Shown here piece by piece: positions 54,286 through 64,000 of a DNA stretch of 64,000 nt. Within the stretch, counting starts at the first letter, position 1, and every line of letters begins with the position of its first letter. A program made the translations under genes and the position numbers. The notes under the pieces are model-generated. The model worked only from the letters and a program-made list of their open reading frames with translations, made no database searches and was not told the DNA's origin. The stretch is from Helichrysum umbraculigerum (Eukaryota; Streptophyta; Magnoliopsida; Asterales; Asteraceae): positions 243,527,250 to 243,591,249 of the forward strand of contig CATIUR010000001.1 of assembly GCA_949592205.1 (NCBI GenBank), written 5' to 3'.

Positions 54286-56089
54286 AGTGATTTATGGAAA
54301 ATGATTGGTAGACCTAATTTCATAAGACTAAATTTAGGCCTAAAAATGTGATTGGTTGGTTTGAAAAATTGAGTGGATGAGATTTGGAAAGAGAAAAAAA
54401 GCAACCAATCATAAAGTTAGGCTTGTTTTTAGGCCTACGTAAGTAGGCCTATTTAGCATTACTCGTGATTTATATACTGCTAGTCTATCTCTAAAATCTG
54501 TGGTCCTAATGTCACATTTTCATCGTTTGAGTAACATATCAATTATTCTAAAAAGAATCAAGAAATAAAGTTGTTTCGACAGACACTCTAATTCAGGATT
54601 CTTTTAATCCGATTTCGACCCTTCTAGGATCACATCTCAAGCTATATTTAATTGTTTCCTATGAAATTGTTGAGAGTTAGGATTATACCCATGACTTATT
54701 TCACAAAAGCTCTCATTTTCATGACTCACCAGAACATTTGCACTATGGGAATGATACCACTAAGCTAAAGCTGTAATGATATCATATTTCAACAAAAAAC
54801 TTTATTGAAACAAAAGAGCAAGTTTTGTCGAGGAGAAAAGACTTAAATTTCCATATTACGGAGTAGTTCTTATCAAACTTGATCATTAACTTATACATTA
54901 CATTAATATAAAAAAATAAAGAATTCTAATATGTGTAGTACAATTATTGGTACTTGCATAGTACATGCCTAAATTTGTCCAATACTAACTAGTCTATTTG
55001 GACCTCAAAAATTGTTCCTAACTAAAAAAAACTAAGAGCTGTTGTAAATTTCATTAAAATGTTTGCACATGCATAATACAATTGTATCTTAACTAGTAAA
55101 ATTCAGGAGGACAGATTTTCTGTTATTTTCAAAGTACATATAGTTTTTGCATGTCCTTACGTCTTAACGAGGCTCTCGTTATCATTTTCCTAAATTTATT
55201 ATTTATATACTTTTTGTGTATTAAAATGCGGAGTAGACAGATCGTTGTTTTTGTTAAAACAAAATACAATCTAACACTCCCTATTTTTATATAATTTTAT
55301 CCACACAAAAAATGAAATTATAAATTGAACCAAATTTTGATATTTAAACACATTAACATATAGCTAGTTAAATACAAATTCTCACGTTAATATATATAGT
55401 ATTTGTTTTAGAGTAGTTTAGTGTATTTGTGACAATTAGAGCCCACTAATTAATTTGGCCTATGTTTTTTGAAGCCACCCCACCACATAAAATACTTACA
55501 AGTGGGAAGTACCTACATATCTTTATGTGCCCCAATTTCTCCACTTAACATTTTGGTTCCCCAAATTCCATCCACACATCCATCACAGCCAATTATATTA
55601 TACTATAATAATAATAAATACCATTATATTATTTTATGTTATCCTTATGCTATAATACCGGAATTTAGATCTATTAAAAAAAATGTACAGGTTTGTTTTT
55701 GTGTGTGAGAGATCAGAGAGAGTTGTAAGGACAAGTATATATATACGATCATGCTATGTAGAAAGTTTTGTTAGACAATTGAAATACGTTATAATGATAA
55801 TTTTGTGTAATCCTTAAATCGTGTAATCACTTTCATAATAAAGTATTTTTTACTTAATGCGATTTCTCAAAATTAATATTTGGATTTGACAAAGATTGCA
55901 CATAGAATCTGGTAGAGATATTAAGCAAAAACAAGATTTAATGTAAAGTTGGTGGGTTTTAATTGGAGAGACCAACATCTCTTATATCCAAAATGTTTAC
56001 GGTGGTTAAATAGGTTCACGGGAAGTCACAGACACCATTTCGTGAACAAGTGCAATAATTAACGAACAATGACACCCTTTATGTTATTA
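54286..56089. other. Intergenic; small GGCCTA inverted repeat, no gene
   Basis: At about 54318-54460 AAATTTAGGCCTAAAAATGTGATTGGTTG-type sequence is mirrored by CAACCAATCATAAAG...TTAGGCCTA, a possible MITE. The remainder, to 56089, shows nothing recognisable. Confidence 0.4.
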
Positions 56090-56104
56090 TATGTTCATTT
56101 TGGT

Positions 56105-56295
56105 ACCGTCACCGCATACGCACATACTTCACATGTGTGATCGACATGTCAGGGGTTCGAATCCGTGCCTCAACACATGCGGGTGATTTGTAGATACGTG
56201 ATTTCCCAGCGTTGATGCTCCTTGCGGGTGAGGCGGACACGTACCATTGAAATATGACACGCATGTAAGGGGTATAGTACCCTCCAAATTACCCT
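56105..56295 (+). mobile_element. SINE-like retroposon (tRNA box B, 15-bp TSD)
   Basis: 191 bp bounded by a perfect 15-bp direct repeat, TATGTTCATTTTGGT (56090-56104 and 56296-56310). A perfect RNA polymerase III box B (GGTTCGAATCC, 56154-56164) lies 49 bp from the 5' end, as expected for a tRNA-derived SINE. A convincing box A is not visible, and the 3' end (CCAAATTACCCT) lacks a poly(A) tail. Confidence 0.55.
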
Positions 56296-56310
56296 TATGT
56301 TCATTTTGGT

Positions 56311-57184
56311 GGGAAAACAGTTTACGTGGTCGGAGTATAATAAACTCTATACTGTCCGGGGCATTCGATCCCAAAGCCCCCGCAAAAAGGGGCAACCCCT
56401 TGCCCCCCGCTGTTTAGTGACTTTCAAAGTAGTTTGAACGAGTATGCACTTTGTAACTCGCTTGTATAACTTGGAAAACCCTTTAATGCTGAATAAATTC
56501 CAATTACATTAGAATATTACTAACAAGTCTAATACAAGACGGGATAAAAATGCATTTTGTAGTCTGTTTTTCTCTTATTATTGTTCCAGTTAATAATTTG
56601 ATCATGAGAGAAGCTTCTCTCAAATAATAAGATGCAGAAGACATAATGCAATCACCTCAAAGATTTTAACAGCTAGAAATGCTAGGAGGATCAATAATAG
56701 GACTTTAAAATGGACTTGAGTTTGGCTCAAAGTTCGAACTCGACTTAATAACTCCATGAGCTTTTATGATGCATGCTTGAGCTCGACTATAATTTTGGGT
56801 GGATTGAGTTCGACTTATAAAAGACTCAAATTTTTGTTTAGATAACACTTATGTTATATATCTTTTCATATATATATAATAGAATGTAATTCTAAAAATG
56901 TAAAAAAATATAACAATATTTGAATCTAATAAGAATATTTTTACAAATCCATAATTACATGTATATTTATGTACAAGTGAACATATTTATTAAACCTCGA
57001 TAAAAAAAACTCGAGTTGAGCTCTTAAAAACTTCATATCAACTTGATATATAAGAGTATTTAATCCTAAGAATAAAATTAATAGACACTCAGACAACCAA
57101 ATTTTATATCTTACATGACCTTTTTTTTTTAATACAATTTATTACATTTTATGTAATTTTAAAAGTAATCAAGTTTACCAATGG
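56311..57184. other. Intergenic, nothing recognised
   Basis: A GC-rich inverted patch (CCCCGCAAAAAGGGGCAACCCCTTGCCCCCCGC, about 56376-56409) is followed by AT-rich DNA. No gene. Confidence 0.4.
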
Positions 57185-57192
57185 GCAATGGC

Positions 57193-57504
57193 TAGGGGTG
57201 CACAAAAAAACCGGGTTTTATACCCTACCCGATTAAAACCCGAAAACCCTACCCGGTTGTACCCAGGTATGACCCTACCCGGTTCGAGTTTTGGAAGTAC
57301 CCGCCGGGTACATAACCGGGTTGGGTTTTTAGAATTCGAAATCGGGTTGAAATAGGGTCGGGTTGGAAAACCGATCAAAAACCCGGTTGAAACCCGGAAA
57401 AAACCCGGGTCGGGTTGGTCAAAACCCGGTTTTCCCCCTTTGACCAAAACCCGGTTCGGGTTTTCGGGTCGGGTAGGGTCAAAACCCGGTTTTGTTCACC
57501 TCTA
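57193..57504. mobile_element. hAT MITE, ACCCGG/CCGGGT-rich
   Basis: 312 bp with tips TAGGGGTG and CACCTCTA inside extended inverted repeats (ACAAAAAAACCGGGTTTT versus AAAACCCGGTTTTGTT). It is flanked by a perfect 8-bp TSD, GCAATGGC (57185-57192 and 57505-57512), diagnostic of the hAT superfamily. The interior is built from ACCCGG, CCGGGT and GGGTTGGG words. The apparent 90-codon frame is a by-product of this composition. Confidence 0.93.
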
Positions 57505-57512
57505 GCAATGGC

Positions 57513-58763
57513 CCTGTTTTCTTGTTTTCCCGAAATATCTTGTAAGTTGGGTTAGCCCAAATAAGCCTACGGAACTCGGAAAGATTGGTCATGGTCCAAG
57601 AAAGCAAAGGCCCAAAATAAGAGCCTGGGCCTGAAATGATCAAGTCATTAAATTATTACTATCAGTCAATAAAACCGTAGACAGACAAAACCAAGGGAGG
57701 TTGCCATTTGCCAATATAAGCACGCATAAAAAGTTGCATCGAAATGAAATTTGATGTATAAAAGAGAAAAAATACACAAACCAAACACTACCTTATACAT
57801 TGAAGCTAAGGTTGGAGCTTAACGAAAGCGTGTATCCATATAGAGCCAATCGTGATGTACTGTACTACTGTATAATGCAACCTATATGATTAAATGGTGA
57901 ATCCTTCGCTACAAGTAAATGGTTTTTGGAGCATTTCAAATGTTTTATCTATGAATATGACGACCTTTACAAGTATTGTCAAGTAATGTTTGGATTTCAT
58001 TCTGGGCATATGAGTGTCTAGTCGTAGAAATGCTTCTGCTTTGGTTTGATCGATTTCATTATGGGCATATAGCCGTCTGGTTGAGCTGGTTTGAACCAAG
58101 TCTATACGATATACTAAATTTTTTGAATGGATCCCGGTTAAAAGAACCCAAAAATGATGACGATAAGAAAGTAAGACAAAGGATTAGACTTTTCTTCAAG
58201 GGAATGAATCAATTGAAGCTAACTATTAAGCTGGTTGGCTTGATCCAAATGACTAGTTTCTCGACACAAATCAGCGGCCAAAATAGAGTTTTGGATTTGA
58301 AGACTTACAAACCAACTTGCCAAACAAGATTATAAACGACTAAACTAGCTGAAGTGTTTCAGTTTGGGTGCTTTACTTGGTTTCTAAACGACTAAACCAT
58401 GCACACCCTTAACAATCAGCTTGACGAACTCTCAAAAGGACTGATCTTTTCGCCATTTATACAAACTCGATCAATTTATGCATTAGCGCTCGATAAGTCG
58501 CACCACATTAAAATCAAGAAAACTATCATAGCTCAACCTCTAGATGTGAAAAACTTATTCATATATATATTCAAATACACAAATTTCGTTTGTTTGGAAG
58601 GAGGGAGTATTAGCATTATAGATTACAATTAATTCCGAAAAAATTCGACATCCTCCACAAATTTTTCCTGTAAAAAAACATATATCATGATTGAAATCAA
58701 CACGAAAATACATAAAACAAAAGGATCATCAATCAAGAGCTATACCGATTCACCAAAACATGA
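57513..58763. other. Intergenic, downstream of ATPC
   Basis: A 119-codon plus frame at 57976-58335 and a 77-codon frame at 58399-58632 have no recognisable motif and are AT-rich. A short duplicate (GATTTCATT(C/A)TGGGCATAT) lies at about 57991 and 58048. The last ~150 bp should contain the ATPC 3' UTR. Confidence 0.4.
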
Positions 58764-59894
58764 TCAAGCTAATGCATCAGCACCAGCAACAATCTCCAAA
58801 ATCTCTCCTGTAATCTTGGCTTGACGCTTTCGATTGTAAACCCGAGACAAGTTCTTCTTCAACTCTGAAGCATTATCCGTTGCATTTCCCATAGCGGTCA
58901 TTCTTGCAGCCAGCTCACTTGCTAATGACTCCTGTAAAGCCCTCAAGATCTGACTGTTCAAATACAATGGCAACAAAGCATCAAGAATCTGAACAGGGTC
59001 TTGTTCAAACTGCAAGATTGGTGAAAAGTCGATTTTTTCGCTCCTCACCATATCTCGTTCCACAGTCAACTTTCCTTCTTTAGTAGTCAACCTAAAGAAC
59101 TCATCTTCAGCAGCATCAACACAAATACCATTTATGTCACAAATCTCTCCTTTAGGTGATAATGGAAGTAAAGTATGAATTACAGGATCAGATTTCACTA
59201 AAGACACAAACTTTGTGTACAAAAGTTCGACTTTGTCGACTTCTTCACTTACAAAGAGCGAAAACACATCGTCTGCAATCGCTTGAGCTTCTTTGGCAGT
59301 CGGGAGATTGCTTCCATCAAGAAATTTATCTACTGGATATTGTGGTCTCCTAATGAAAAATGAATTACCTTTTTTGCCTACACTGATGACAACAAAATCA
59401 AGACCAAGACTCTTGAGCTCCCTGATTCGTGCTTCGGCTTTTTTCAAGATAAAATTGTTAAAACCACCACAAAGACCACGGTCTCCGGTGACCACCACAA
59501 GTGCCACCTTTTTCACAGGTCTAACATTTGTTAATGGGACATCAACATCTTCTGTTTGAAGTTGTTCATTAATGCTGTAGAGTACTTCAACTAGTGTTTC
59601 AGAAAATGGTCTTGCATTCACAACAGCTTCTTGAGCTCTTCTAACTTTTGCAGCTGCCACAAGTTTCATTGCTTCAGTGATCTTTTGTGTGTTCTTCACT
59701 GAATCGATACGAGTACGAAGCTCACGAAGGTTGCACTGGATCGAAGTAGACGATTTCGATATCGAATAGTTTGAAGATGATGGGTTTGAAGTGGGAATTT
59801 GAACTGGGCTGATGAAAGATCTGAAGGAGAGTGGTGATGATGAATCAAGTGATGGTTTTGAAGACACCAACATTGTTAGATTTGAGCAAGACAT
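58764..59894 (-). CDS. ATPC1: Chloroplast ATP synthase gamma subunit
   Basis: Nuclear gene for the rotating central shaft of plastid F1 ATP synthase, which couples thylakoid proton flow to ATP synthesis. The 376-residue protein starts at MSCSNLTMLVSSKP; an in-frame ATG eight codons upstream (59918) is less like known homologues. A Ser-rich plastid transit peptide of about 53 residues precedes NLRELRTRIDSVKNTQKITE. Next come the N-terminal helix, the nucleotide-fold-like core (VVTGDRGLCGGFNNFILKKA), the plant-specific redox loop with GEICDINGICVDAAEDEF (Cys252 and Cys258, the thioredoxin-switched disulfide, with the acidic EDE) and the C-terminal helix (LYLNSQILRALQESLASELA, KITGEILEIVAGA). 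Length and all key residues are normal. No intron is present. Confidence 0.97.
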   Translation of the reverse strand: MSCSNLTMLVSSKPSLDSSSPLSFRSFISPVQIPTSNPSSSNYSISKSSTSIQCNLRELRTRIDSVKNTQKITEAMKLVAAAKVRRAQEAVVNARPFSETLVEVLYSINEQLQTEDVDVPLTNVRPVKKVALVVVTGDRGLCGGFNNFILKKAEARIRELKSLGLDFVVISVGKKGNSFFIRRPQYPVDKFLDGSNLPTAKEAQAIADDVFSLFVSEEVDKVELLYTKFVSLVKSDPVIHTLLPLSPKGEICDINGICVDAAEDEFFRLTTKEGKLTVERDMVRSEKIDFSPILQFEQDPVQILDALLPLYLNSQILRALQESLASELAARMTAMGNATDNASELKKNLSRVYNRKRQAKITGEILEIVAGADALA

Positions 59895-60110
59895 GATTTT
59901 TTGATTAGGGTTGTACAAGAATTCAACAATGGAGGTAATGTGTGTGTCAAGTGTTTTTGTTTCTTGATAAAAATCTTATCTTTTTTCTTGTATGGTTGAT
60001 AGATTGTGTGTGTGAAAAATTAGAATGTGGATGAGGTTTTTGAGTGGATGGAGATGAGCAAAATCACGTATGGATGAGGGGCTATCAAGAGACCCCACTG
60101 ATATTTTTAC
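59895..60110 (-). promoter_or_regulatory. ATPC upstream region with possible light-responsive motifs
   Basis: On the minus strand an I-box-like GATAAG (59975-59980) and a G-box core TACGTG (60065-60070) lie upstream of the ATG. Such motifs are common in promoters of photosynthesis genes but short enough to occur by chance. CA-rich leader sequence surrounds them. Confidence 0.3.
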
Positions 60111-61270
60111 ATTTATACTTTAGCCAAAAATGATATTTTGGTATATAAAAACATGTTACAAGTTGCAACTTCAAGTGCATGATGTACAAGTTTTTGGAGC
60201 AAGTCTGCAATTTGATACTATTGACCCTTGTAAAAAAACCCAACCTTTATGAACTTCCCACAAATTCATTTATGTATGCTTTTGCCACAATCTATTTATT
60301 GTGGTTTTGAAAAAACTAGATGCAAGGTACAACTTAACCTGCATAATGTACAAGTTGTTACAGGCTATCGATAGAATTGGACCTTCTTGAACTCCCAGAG
60401 CACATCATGTATGGTTTCACAAGTCTCTAATGCATTTTGACCATCTGAAAGGATATGCCCTTTTCCTAATAATATTCTCACAATTAAAAACCAAGATCCA
60501 AAATAAGTGATAATGGTTGATAGCTTGCCCTCTGTCTGAATCTGTTGTAAGGTGCAGCTCCCACAGGAAAGGGTACAAGTCTTAGCAATATATGTGCCAC
60601 TCTTAAACTACAACCACTCTTAAAGGACTTGGCAATATATGTTCCACAGCTTCCACATTTTAAAGGACTTGCCTTCTTTTAAACTACAATCACTCTTAAG
60701 CTATGTTCATTTCTAGGAAAGCTTTGATAATGGGAACTCAAACCAGATGAGATTATTTAGCATATAATGTTTCAGCTGATATAAAGCTAGATATATTTTA
60801 TAATGCTAAATGTACAAGTTACTGTGGCAGTTAGGCCAGTTGAATGGGATTAACCTCTTAAACTCCAGTTAGGCTGAAAAATAGCCTCATTCTATGACTC
60901 TCTATTGCTGTAAATCGATTCATAACACATCTATGCAGTAATGCAGACGTACATAATGAAGTATGCATGCTCGTCTCTTTGGTAATATATACCAATACAG
61001 AACTAAATTTTATCATAAACCATACAAAAATAAATGTGCATCCATTTCATTAGAAATAAATGATCTTTTAATAATACCTTCTAAAAAGGCAAGTTCAAGA
61101 TGCTGAACAACAATATTTTGGAAAAACACCATAATTATGGGAATGCACACGCAGTAGAAAAATTACGTCAATTGATTGTCAATAAAGTTATAGTAAAGTT
61201 ACCTTTTGTACATTCTAGTTGTATATACATTCTATCCAATCACCAACGCCGATCAAGGACTAAAGTTTTT
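60111..61270. other. Intergenic between PPR gene and ATPC
   Basis: No gene or element ends are recognised. It contains short internal repeats around AAGGACTTG (about 60620-60680). The part near 61270 should contain the PPR 3' UTR. Confidence 0.45.
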
Positions 61271-63250
61271 TTAGCCAATTAATGGACAAACAATGGCGTT
61301 GTATGTTTGACTATCTGGAGTTACCCCTTTCGACACCATATCGTCATGCAATTCAATAACTTCCTCTGGACTACTCTTCTTACCAGCATTCGTCAGAAGA
61401 ATAGTATACGTTATAGAATCAGGAGTCACTCCTTCAGCCACCATCATCTCCATAAGTTCCTTTGCTTCTTGAATCGATCCGAATTTGCATATAAAATTCA
61501 TGAATATATTGTATGAGACTCTATTCGCATATTTCTCATTTTCTTGCATTTGCAAAAACAACTCCAATGCTTCATTAACCTTCCAATTTGCACAGTAACC
61601 ATTTAGTAAACTGTTTAAAGTGACAACATCTAGCAAACCTAACTCCTTCAACTCATCTACCATAATCTTGGCTATATCCACCGAAACATTCTTAGACAAA
61701 CCATCTATGATGGAATTATAAATGATTAAGTTTGGTTTCTTGCCCATCATGATCATATCATCATAAACCCGAACTGCATTTGATATACTCCCCTGTTTAC
61801 TAAATCCATCAATCATGGTACCATATGTAACGGTATCCGGACTAATCCCGCGGCGAAACATATCATCAAGCAGTTGTTTGACCTTTAATGTTGATTCATT
61901 ATCAGTTTTAAAAAGATAATAAACAAGGATATTTTCCAAGAAACCATCTTTATCTCCAAGATTCTTCCCAACAAGCCACTTATGGTAATCAAAAGCTTCA
62001 TTCAGATACCCATTTCTGGATAGTCCCTTAAGCAATATCGAATTGGTGAATTTATCAAAATGAATATTAGTTTTAATCATATATGAAAGTAGAACTGAAG
62101 CGGTGGTAGTATCTCCTTCAAAGTAAAGCCAATAAATTAACGAATTGTAAACAACAAGATTAGGAACTAAACCATTATCAACCATATTAGAACACAACTT
62201 AAACGCTTCATTAGTACTCCCTTCTCTCAAGTACCCATCGACCAAAGTTGCGTATGTCCTTACATTTAATTGAATCCCCATTTTTGACATTTCATCCTTA
62301 AGGCTTTCTGCAGTTTTCATATCTCCTAATTTGCAATACCCGTTAATAAGACAATTAAAAGTAACTATATTAGGCATAACAAAACCCATGGACATCATTT
62401 CCATGTTCCTAAACAATTTCAACCCCACACCAACATCACCCAATTTACAAGCACCATCAATAATCATGTTAAAAGTAACCACATTCGGATATATTCTACC
62501 TTTTAGCATTCGGTAAAAGACACTAATCGCTTCATAAAAACACATTTCTTTACAAAGGGCATGTACAATCAAATTCATTGTATATACATTCTCTACATAA
62601 CCGTAAGAAGTCATTTCTTCATACTTTTTCCAGAAACAGTTTAGCTCATTCAACTTTATAAGATGACTCAAATAGTTATTCCAAGCATGAATGGAAACAC
62701 CAAAACTTTTATCCATCCTCAACTTCATAATCACTTCATAAGCACAATCAGTGTCACCTAACAAAGTACAAGCCCTAACTAGAGCATCAAAAACATTAGG
62801 GCACGAAGTTTCGGTATCATAACTATTCCATAATCCTTCCAAAACATCTAAATGAGAATAACCCATTGTTTGCATCAACTTATTAATCAAAACTAACCCA
62901 TCATCATATCTTTTGCAATTAATCAAAGCATGTATTAACATACAAACACATTCTAGTGAGGGAGAAAATATCTTTTGCTCTTCAACCCTCTTGTAAAACC
63001 CTAAAACTAACTCTGGTGACATTCGAAACTGCGAAACAACACGATTCACTAACGAGTTTGTGAGATTTGAAGACAATATTTGGTCTAAAGATTTCCACTT
63101 TCTTTGCCTTAAATTGACACAAACTGAATTAAAAACAATATCTTCAGGATTTGGGTGTTTAAAATGCTTACCAAAATGAAGGCTCCGTGCAAAAAGATGA
63201 CTTCTTTTGGTAGAAAGCAACTTCAGAAACATAGAATTAAGAAAACCCAA
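61271..63250 (-). CDS. P-class pentatricopeptide repeat protein, probably mitochondrial
   Basis: 659 residues, intronless. PPR proteins bind organelle RNA, one base per repeat, and affect its processing, stability or translation. The N-terminus (MGFLNSMFLKLLSTKRSHLFARSLHFGKHF) is basic, hydroxylated and free of acidic residues, suggesting mitochondrial import. From about residue 95 to the end lie around fifteen 34-38-residue repeats of P type (for example VVTFNMIIDGACKLGDVGVG, VRTYATLVDGYLREGSTNEA, TVTYGTMIDGFSKQGSISNA, SITYTILLTNAGKKSSPEEV) plus a partial last repeat. There are no E, DYW, SMR or other C-terminal domains. The reading frame is complete, with the stop at 61271. The RNA target cannot be read reliably here. 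Confidence 0.93.
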   Translation of the reverse strand: MGFLNSMFLKLLSTKRSHLFARSLHFGKHFKHPNPEDIVFNSVCVNLRQRKWKSLDQILSSNLTNSLVNRVVSQFRMSPELVLGFYKRVEEQKIFSPSLECVCMLIHALINCKRYDDGLVLINKLMQTMGYSHLDVLEGLWNSYDTETSCPNVFDALVRACTLLGDTDCAYEVIMKLRMDKSFGVSIHAWNNYLSHLIKLNELNCFWKKYEEMTSYGYVENVYTMNLIVHALCKEMCFYEAISVFYRMLKGRIYPNVVTFNMIIDGACKLGDVGVGLKLFRNMEMMSMGFVMPNIVTFNCLINGYCKLGDMKTAESLKDEMSKMGIQLNVRTYATLVDGYLREGSTNEAFKLCSNMVDNGLVPNLVVYNSLIYWLYFEGDTTTASVLLSYMIKTNIHFDKFTNSILLKGLSRNGYLNEAFDYHKWLVGKNLGDKDGFLENILVYYLFKTDNESTLKVKQLLDDMFRRGISPDTVTYGTMIDGFSKQGSISNAVRVYDDMIMMGKKPNLIIYNSIIDGLSKNVSVDIAKIMVDELKELGLLDVVTLNSLLNGYCANWKVNEALELFLQMQENEKYANRVSYNIFMNFICKFGSIQEAKELMEMMVAEGVTPDSITYTILLTNAGKKSSPEEVIELHDDMVSKGVTPDSQTYNAIVCPLIG

Positions 63251-63483
63251 ATCAGGTTTGGATTATTGGGTGCCAGGTAAAAGCATCAAGTTTGGAAATT
63301 GACGAAAAACAGAGGAAAAATTTAAAAGGGTTTTAGGCTTTAGCTTTAGTTGCTAAACCTCGAGTAAGGGGAAGTTTAAACTTTGAATATTTGGAAGAAG
63401 ATACGGAGATTCATGAGAAAAAGAAAAAAAATTTCTATTACAAATAAAATAAAACAAATACTCCTTGTAAAATAAAACAAATA

Positions 63484-63737
63484 CTCTCTCGGTCCCAAAA
63501 TAAGATCCATATTTGACTTTTTGAAGTCTTTGCTTTTCAACTTTAACATCAATTTTTAGTTATTTGTAGTTATAATACTTGATGAAAATTATACCAATTA
63601 AAATACATTTAAAACTCAATCCATTTATATATTTTGCATAATTATTATATAACATAAACAAAAATATTTAAGTTCAAAGCTAAAAAAGAAAGACTTCAAA
63701 AGGTCAAAACGGAACAATTATTTTAGAACGGAGGTAG
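63484..63737. mobile_element. Stowaway MITE, diverged copy
   Basis: 254 bp with tips CTCTCTCGGTCCC and (plus strand) GAACGGAGGTAG, flanked by TA (63482-63483 and 63738-63739). Interior words (GACTTTTTGAAGTCTTT, ATAATACTTGATG, TATACCAAT) correspond to those of the copy at 53194-53448, so both belong to one family, this one older. It lies about 230 bp upstream of the PPR start codon. Confidence 0.88.
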
Positions 63738-63891
63738 TATAATTTTAATATTAATATTAAAATAACTTAAACCAATATAATGTTGTAATTTCATCAATTA
63801 ACTGAAATAAGTTAAAAACAGATTTTGTTGGTTATTATAAAAGAAGATTAATGTTTCTTCTTATGCATTGCCCTTATACCCTACTAAGTTA

Positions 63892-64000
63892 GACCACTAA
63901 TATCGGTGGCCGTCGGTTTGGGTCGGTTCAAACCGACGAGGCCAACGCCAATGGCACCGAGCCGTCGGTTTGGGCCTGTCGGATATCAGACGTGAGAGGT
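63892..64000. mobile_element. Left end of another PIF/Harbinger element, cut by window edge
   Basis: After TTA (63889-63891) the tip GACCACTAATATCGG resembles the tip at 48241 (GACTGCTCCTTACGG). It is followed by the same kind of GTCGG/CCGAC hairpins (GTCGGTTTGGG, AAACCGACG, CAACGCCAATGGCACCG, GCCGTCGG). It may be a MITE or a full element. Confidence 0.7.

Noticed and set aside
56105..56180. Possible tRNA gene
   Set aside because: Perfect box B but no box A and no cloverleaf arms; the 15-bp TSD fits a SINE-like retroposon better.
57175..57447. 90-codon minus frame rich in Gly/Phe/Arg
   Set aside because: By-product of the repetitive hAT MITE.
57976..58335. 119-codon plus frame downstream of ATPC
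   Set aside because: No motif, local short duplication in its 5' part, AT-biased; probably chance.
58600..58612. GGAGGGAGTA as a Stowaway end
   Set aside because: No partner tip within a MITE-sized distance.
59895..59918. Upstream in-frame ATG as ATPC start
   Set aside because: The eight extra residues are unlike known ATPC N-termini, whereas MSCSNLT matches them.

Overview
The window looks like nuclear DNA of a flowering plant, probably a dicot; Asteraceae is my best guess from the mix of element families, but no phylogenetic test was possible. It is AT-rich and dominated by transposable elements. Two intact, intronless nuclear genes sit at the right end, both on the minus strand: the plastid ATP synthase gamma subunit (ATPC, 58764-59894) and a P-class pentatricopeptide repeat protein (61271-63250).

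Layout. 1-7564 holds decayed CACTA/En-Spm pieces: two partial copies of a Ptta/En/Spm-type gene, GGCGGT/ACCGCC subterminal repeats, a coiled-coil reading frame and a clear right terminus ending at 7564. A Mutator-like foldback element and several microsatellites are mixed in. 7565-10282 holds an LTR-like remnant and two PIF/Harbinger remnants.

10283-41562 is one nest of LTR retrotransposons, resolved here from target-site duplications (TSDs). Element A is a plus-strand Tekay-like chromovirus (TSD TCTTT). It received element E, a 10,978-bp Athila/Tat-primed non-autonomous element (TSD ATACC, LTRs 2,966 and 2,987 bp), and element B, a minus-strand Tekay-like chromovirus. B received element C, a copia/Sirevirus-like element with gag but no pol (TSD ATCTT). 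C's 5' LTR received element D, a 2,650-bp solo LTR (TSD TGCGA). The order A, B, C, D is a four-deep nest. A later deletion removed B's 5' LTR together with A's gag and joined the two elements head to head at about 37040.

After the nest come a LINE-1 type element with an intact 845-residue ORF1 but almost no ORF2 (43016-46088, 15-bp TSD), a complete PIF/Harbinger element (48241-50433, TSD TAA) whose transposase carries Asn at the second catalytic Asp, a telomere-motif foldback, a long inverted-repeat element containing a Stowaway MITE, a SINE-like insertion, a hAT MITE, a second Stowaway, and the start of another Harbinger at the right edge.

The most unusual signal is in the LTRs. Three different elements carry short palindromic words at two-helical-turn spacing: A has TACCCGG every ~20.3 bp, B has TCGCGTCGCGA every 21-22 bp, and E has CCGTATACGG every 21 bp. 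The spacer sequences have diverged much more than the words. C (copia) and D (probably gypsy) share a different hairpin with GCGACAC/GTGTCGC arms, and D is inserted inside one of C's copies. Sirevirus LTRs are known to carry palindrome clusters; phased arrays in chromovirus and Athila/Tat-like LTRs are, as far as I know, not generally described. A second theme is that several elements keep an RNA-binding or accessory gene and lack the enzymes.
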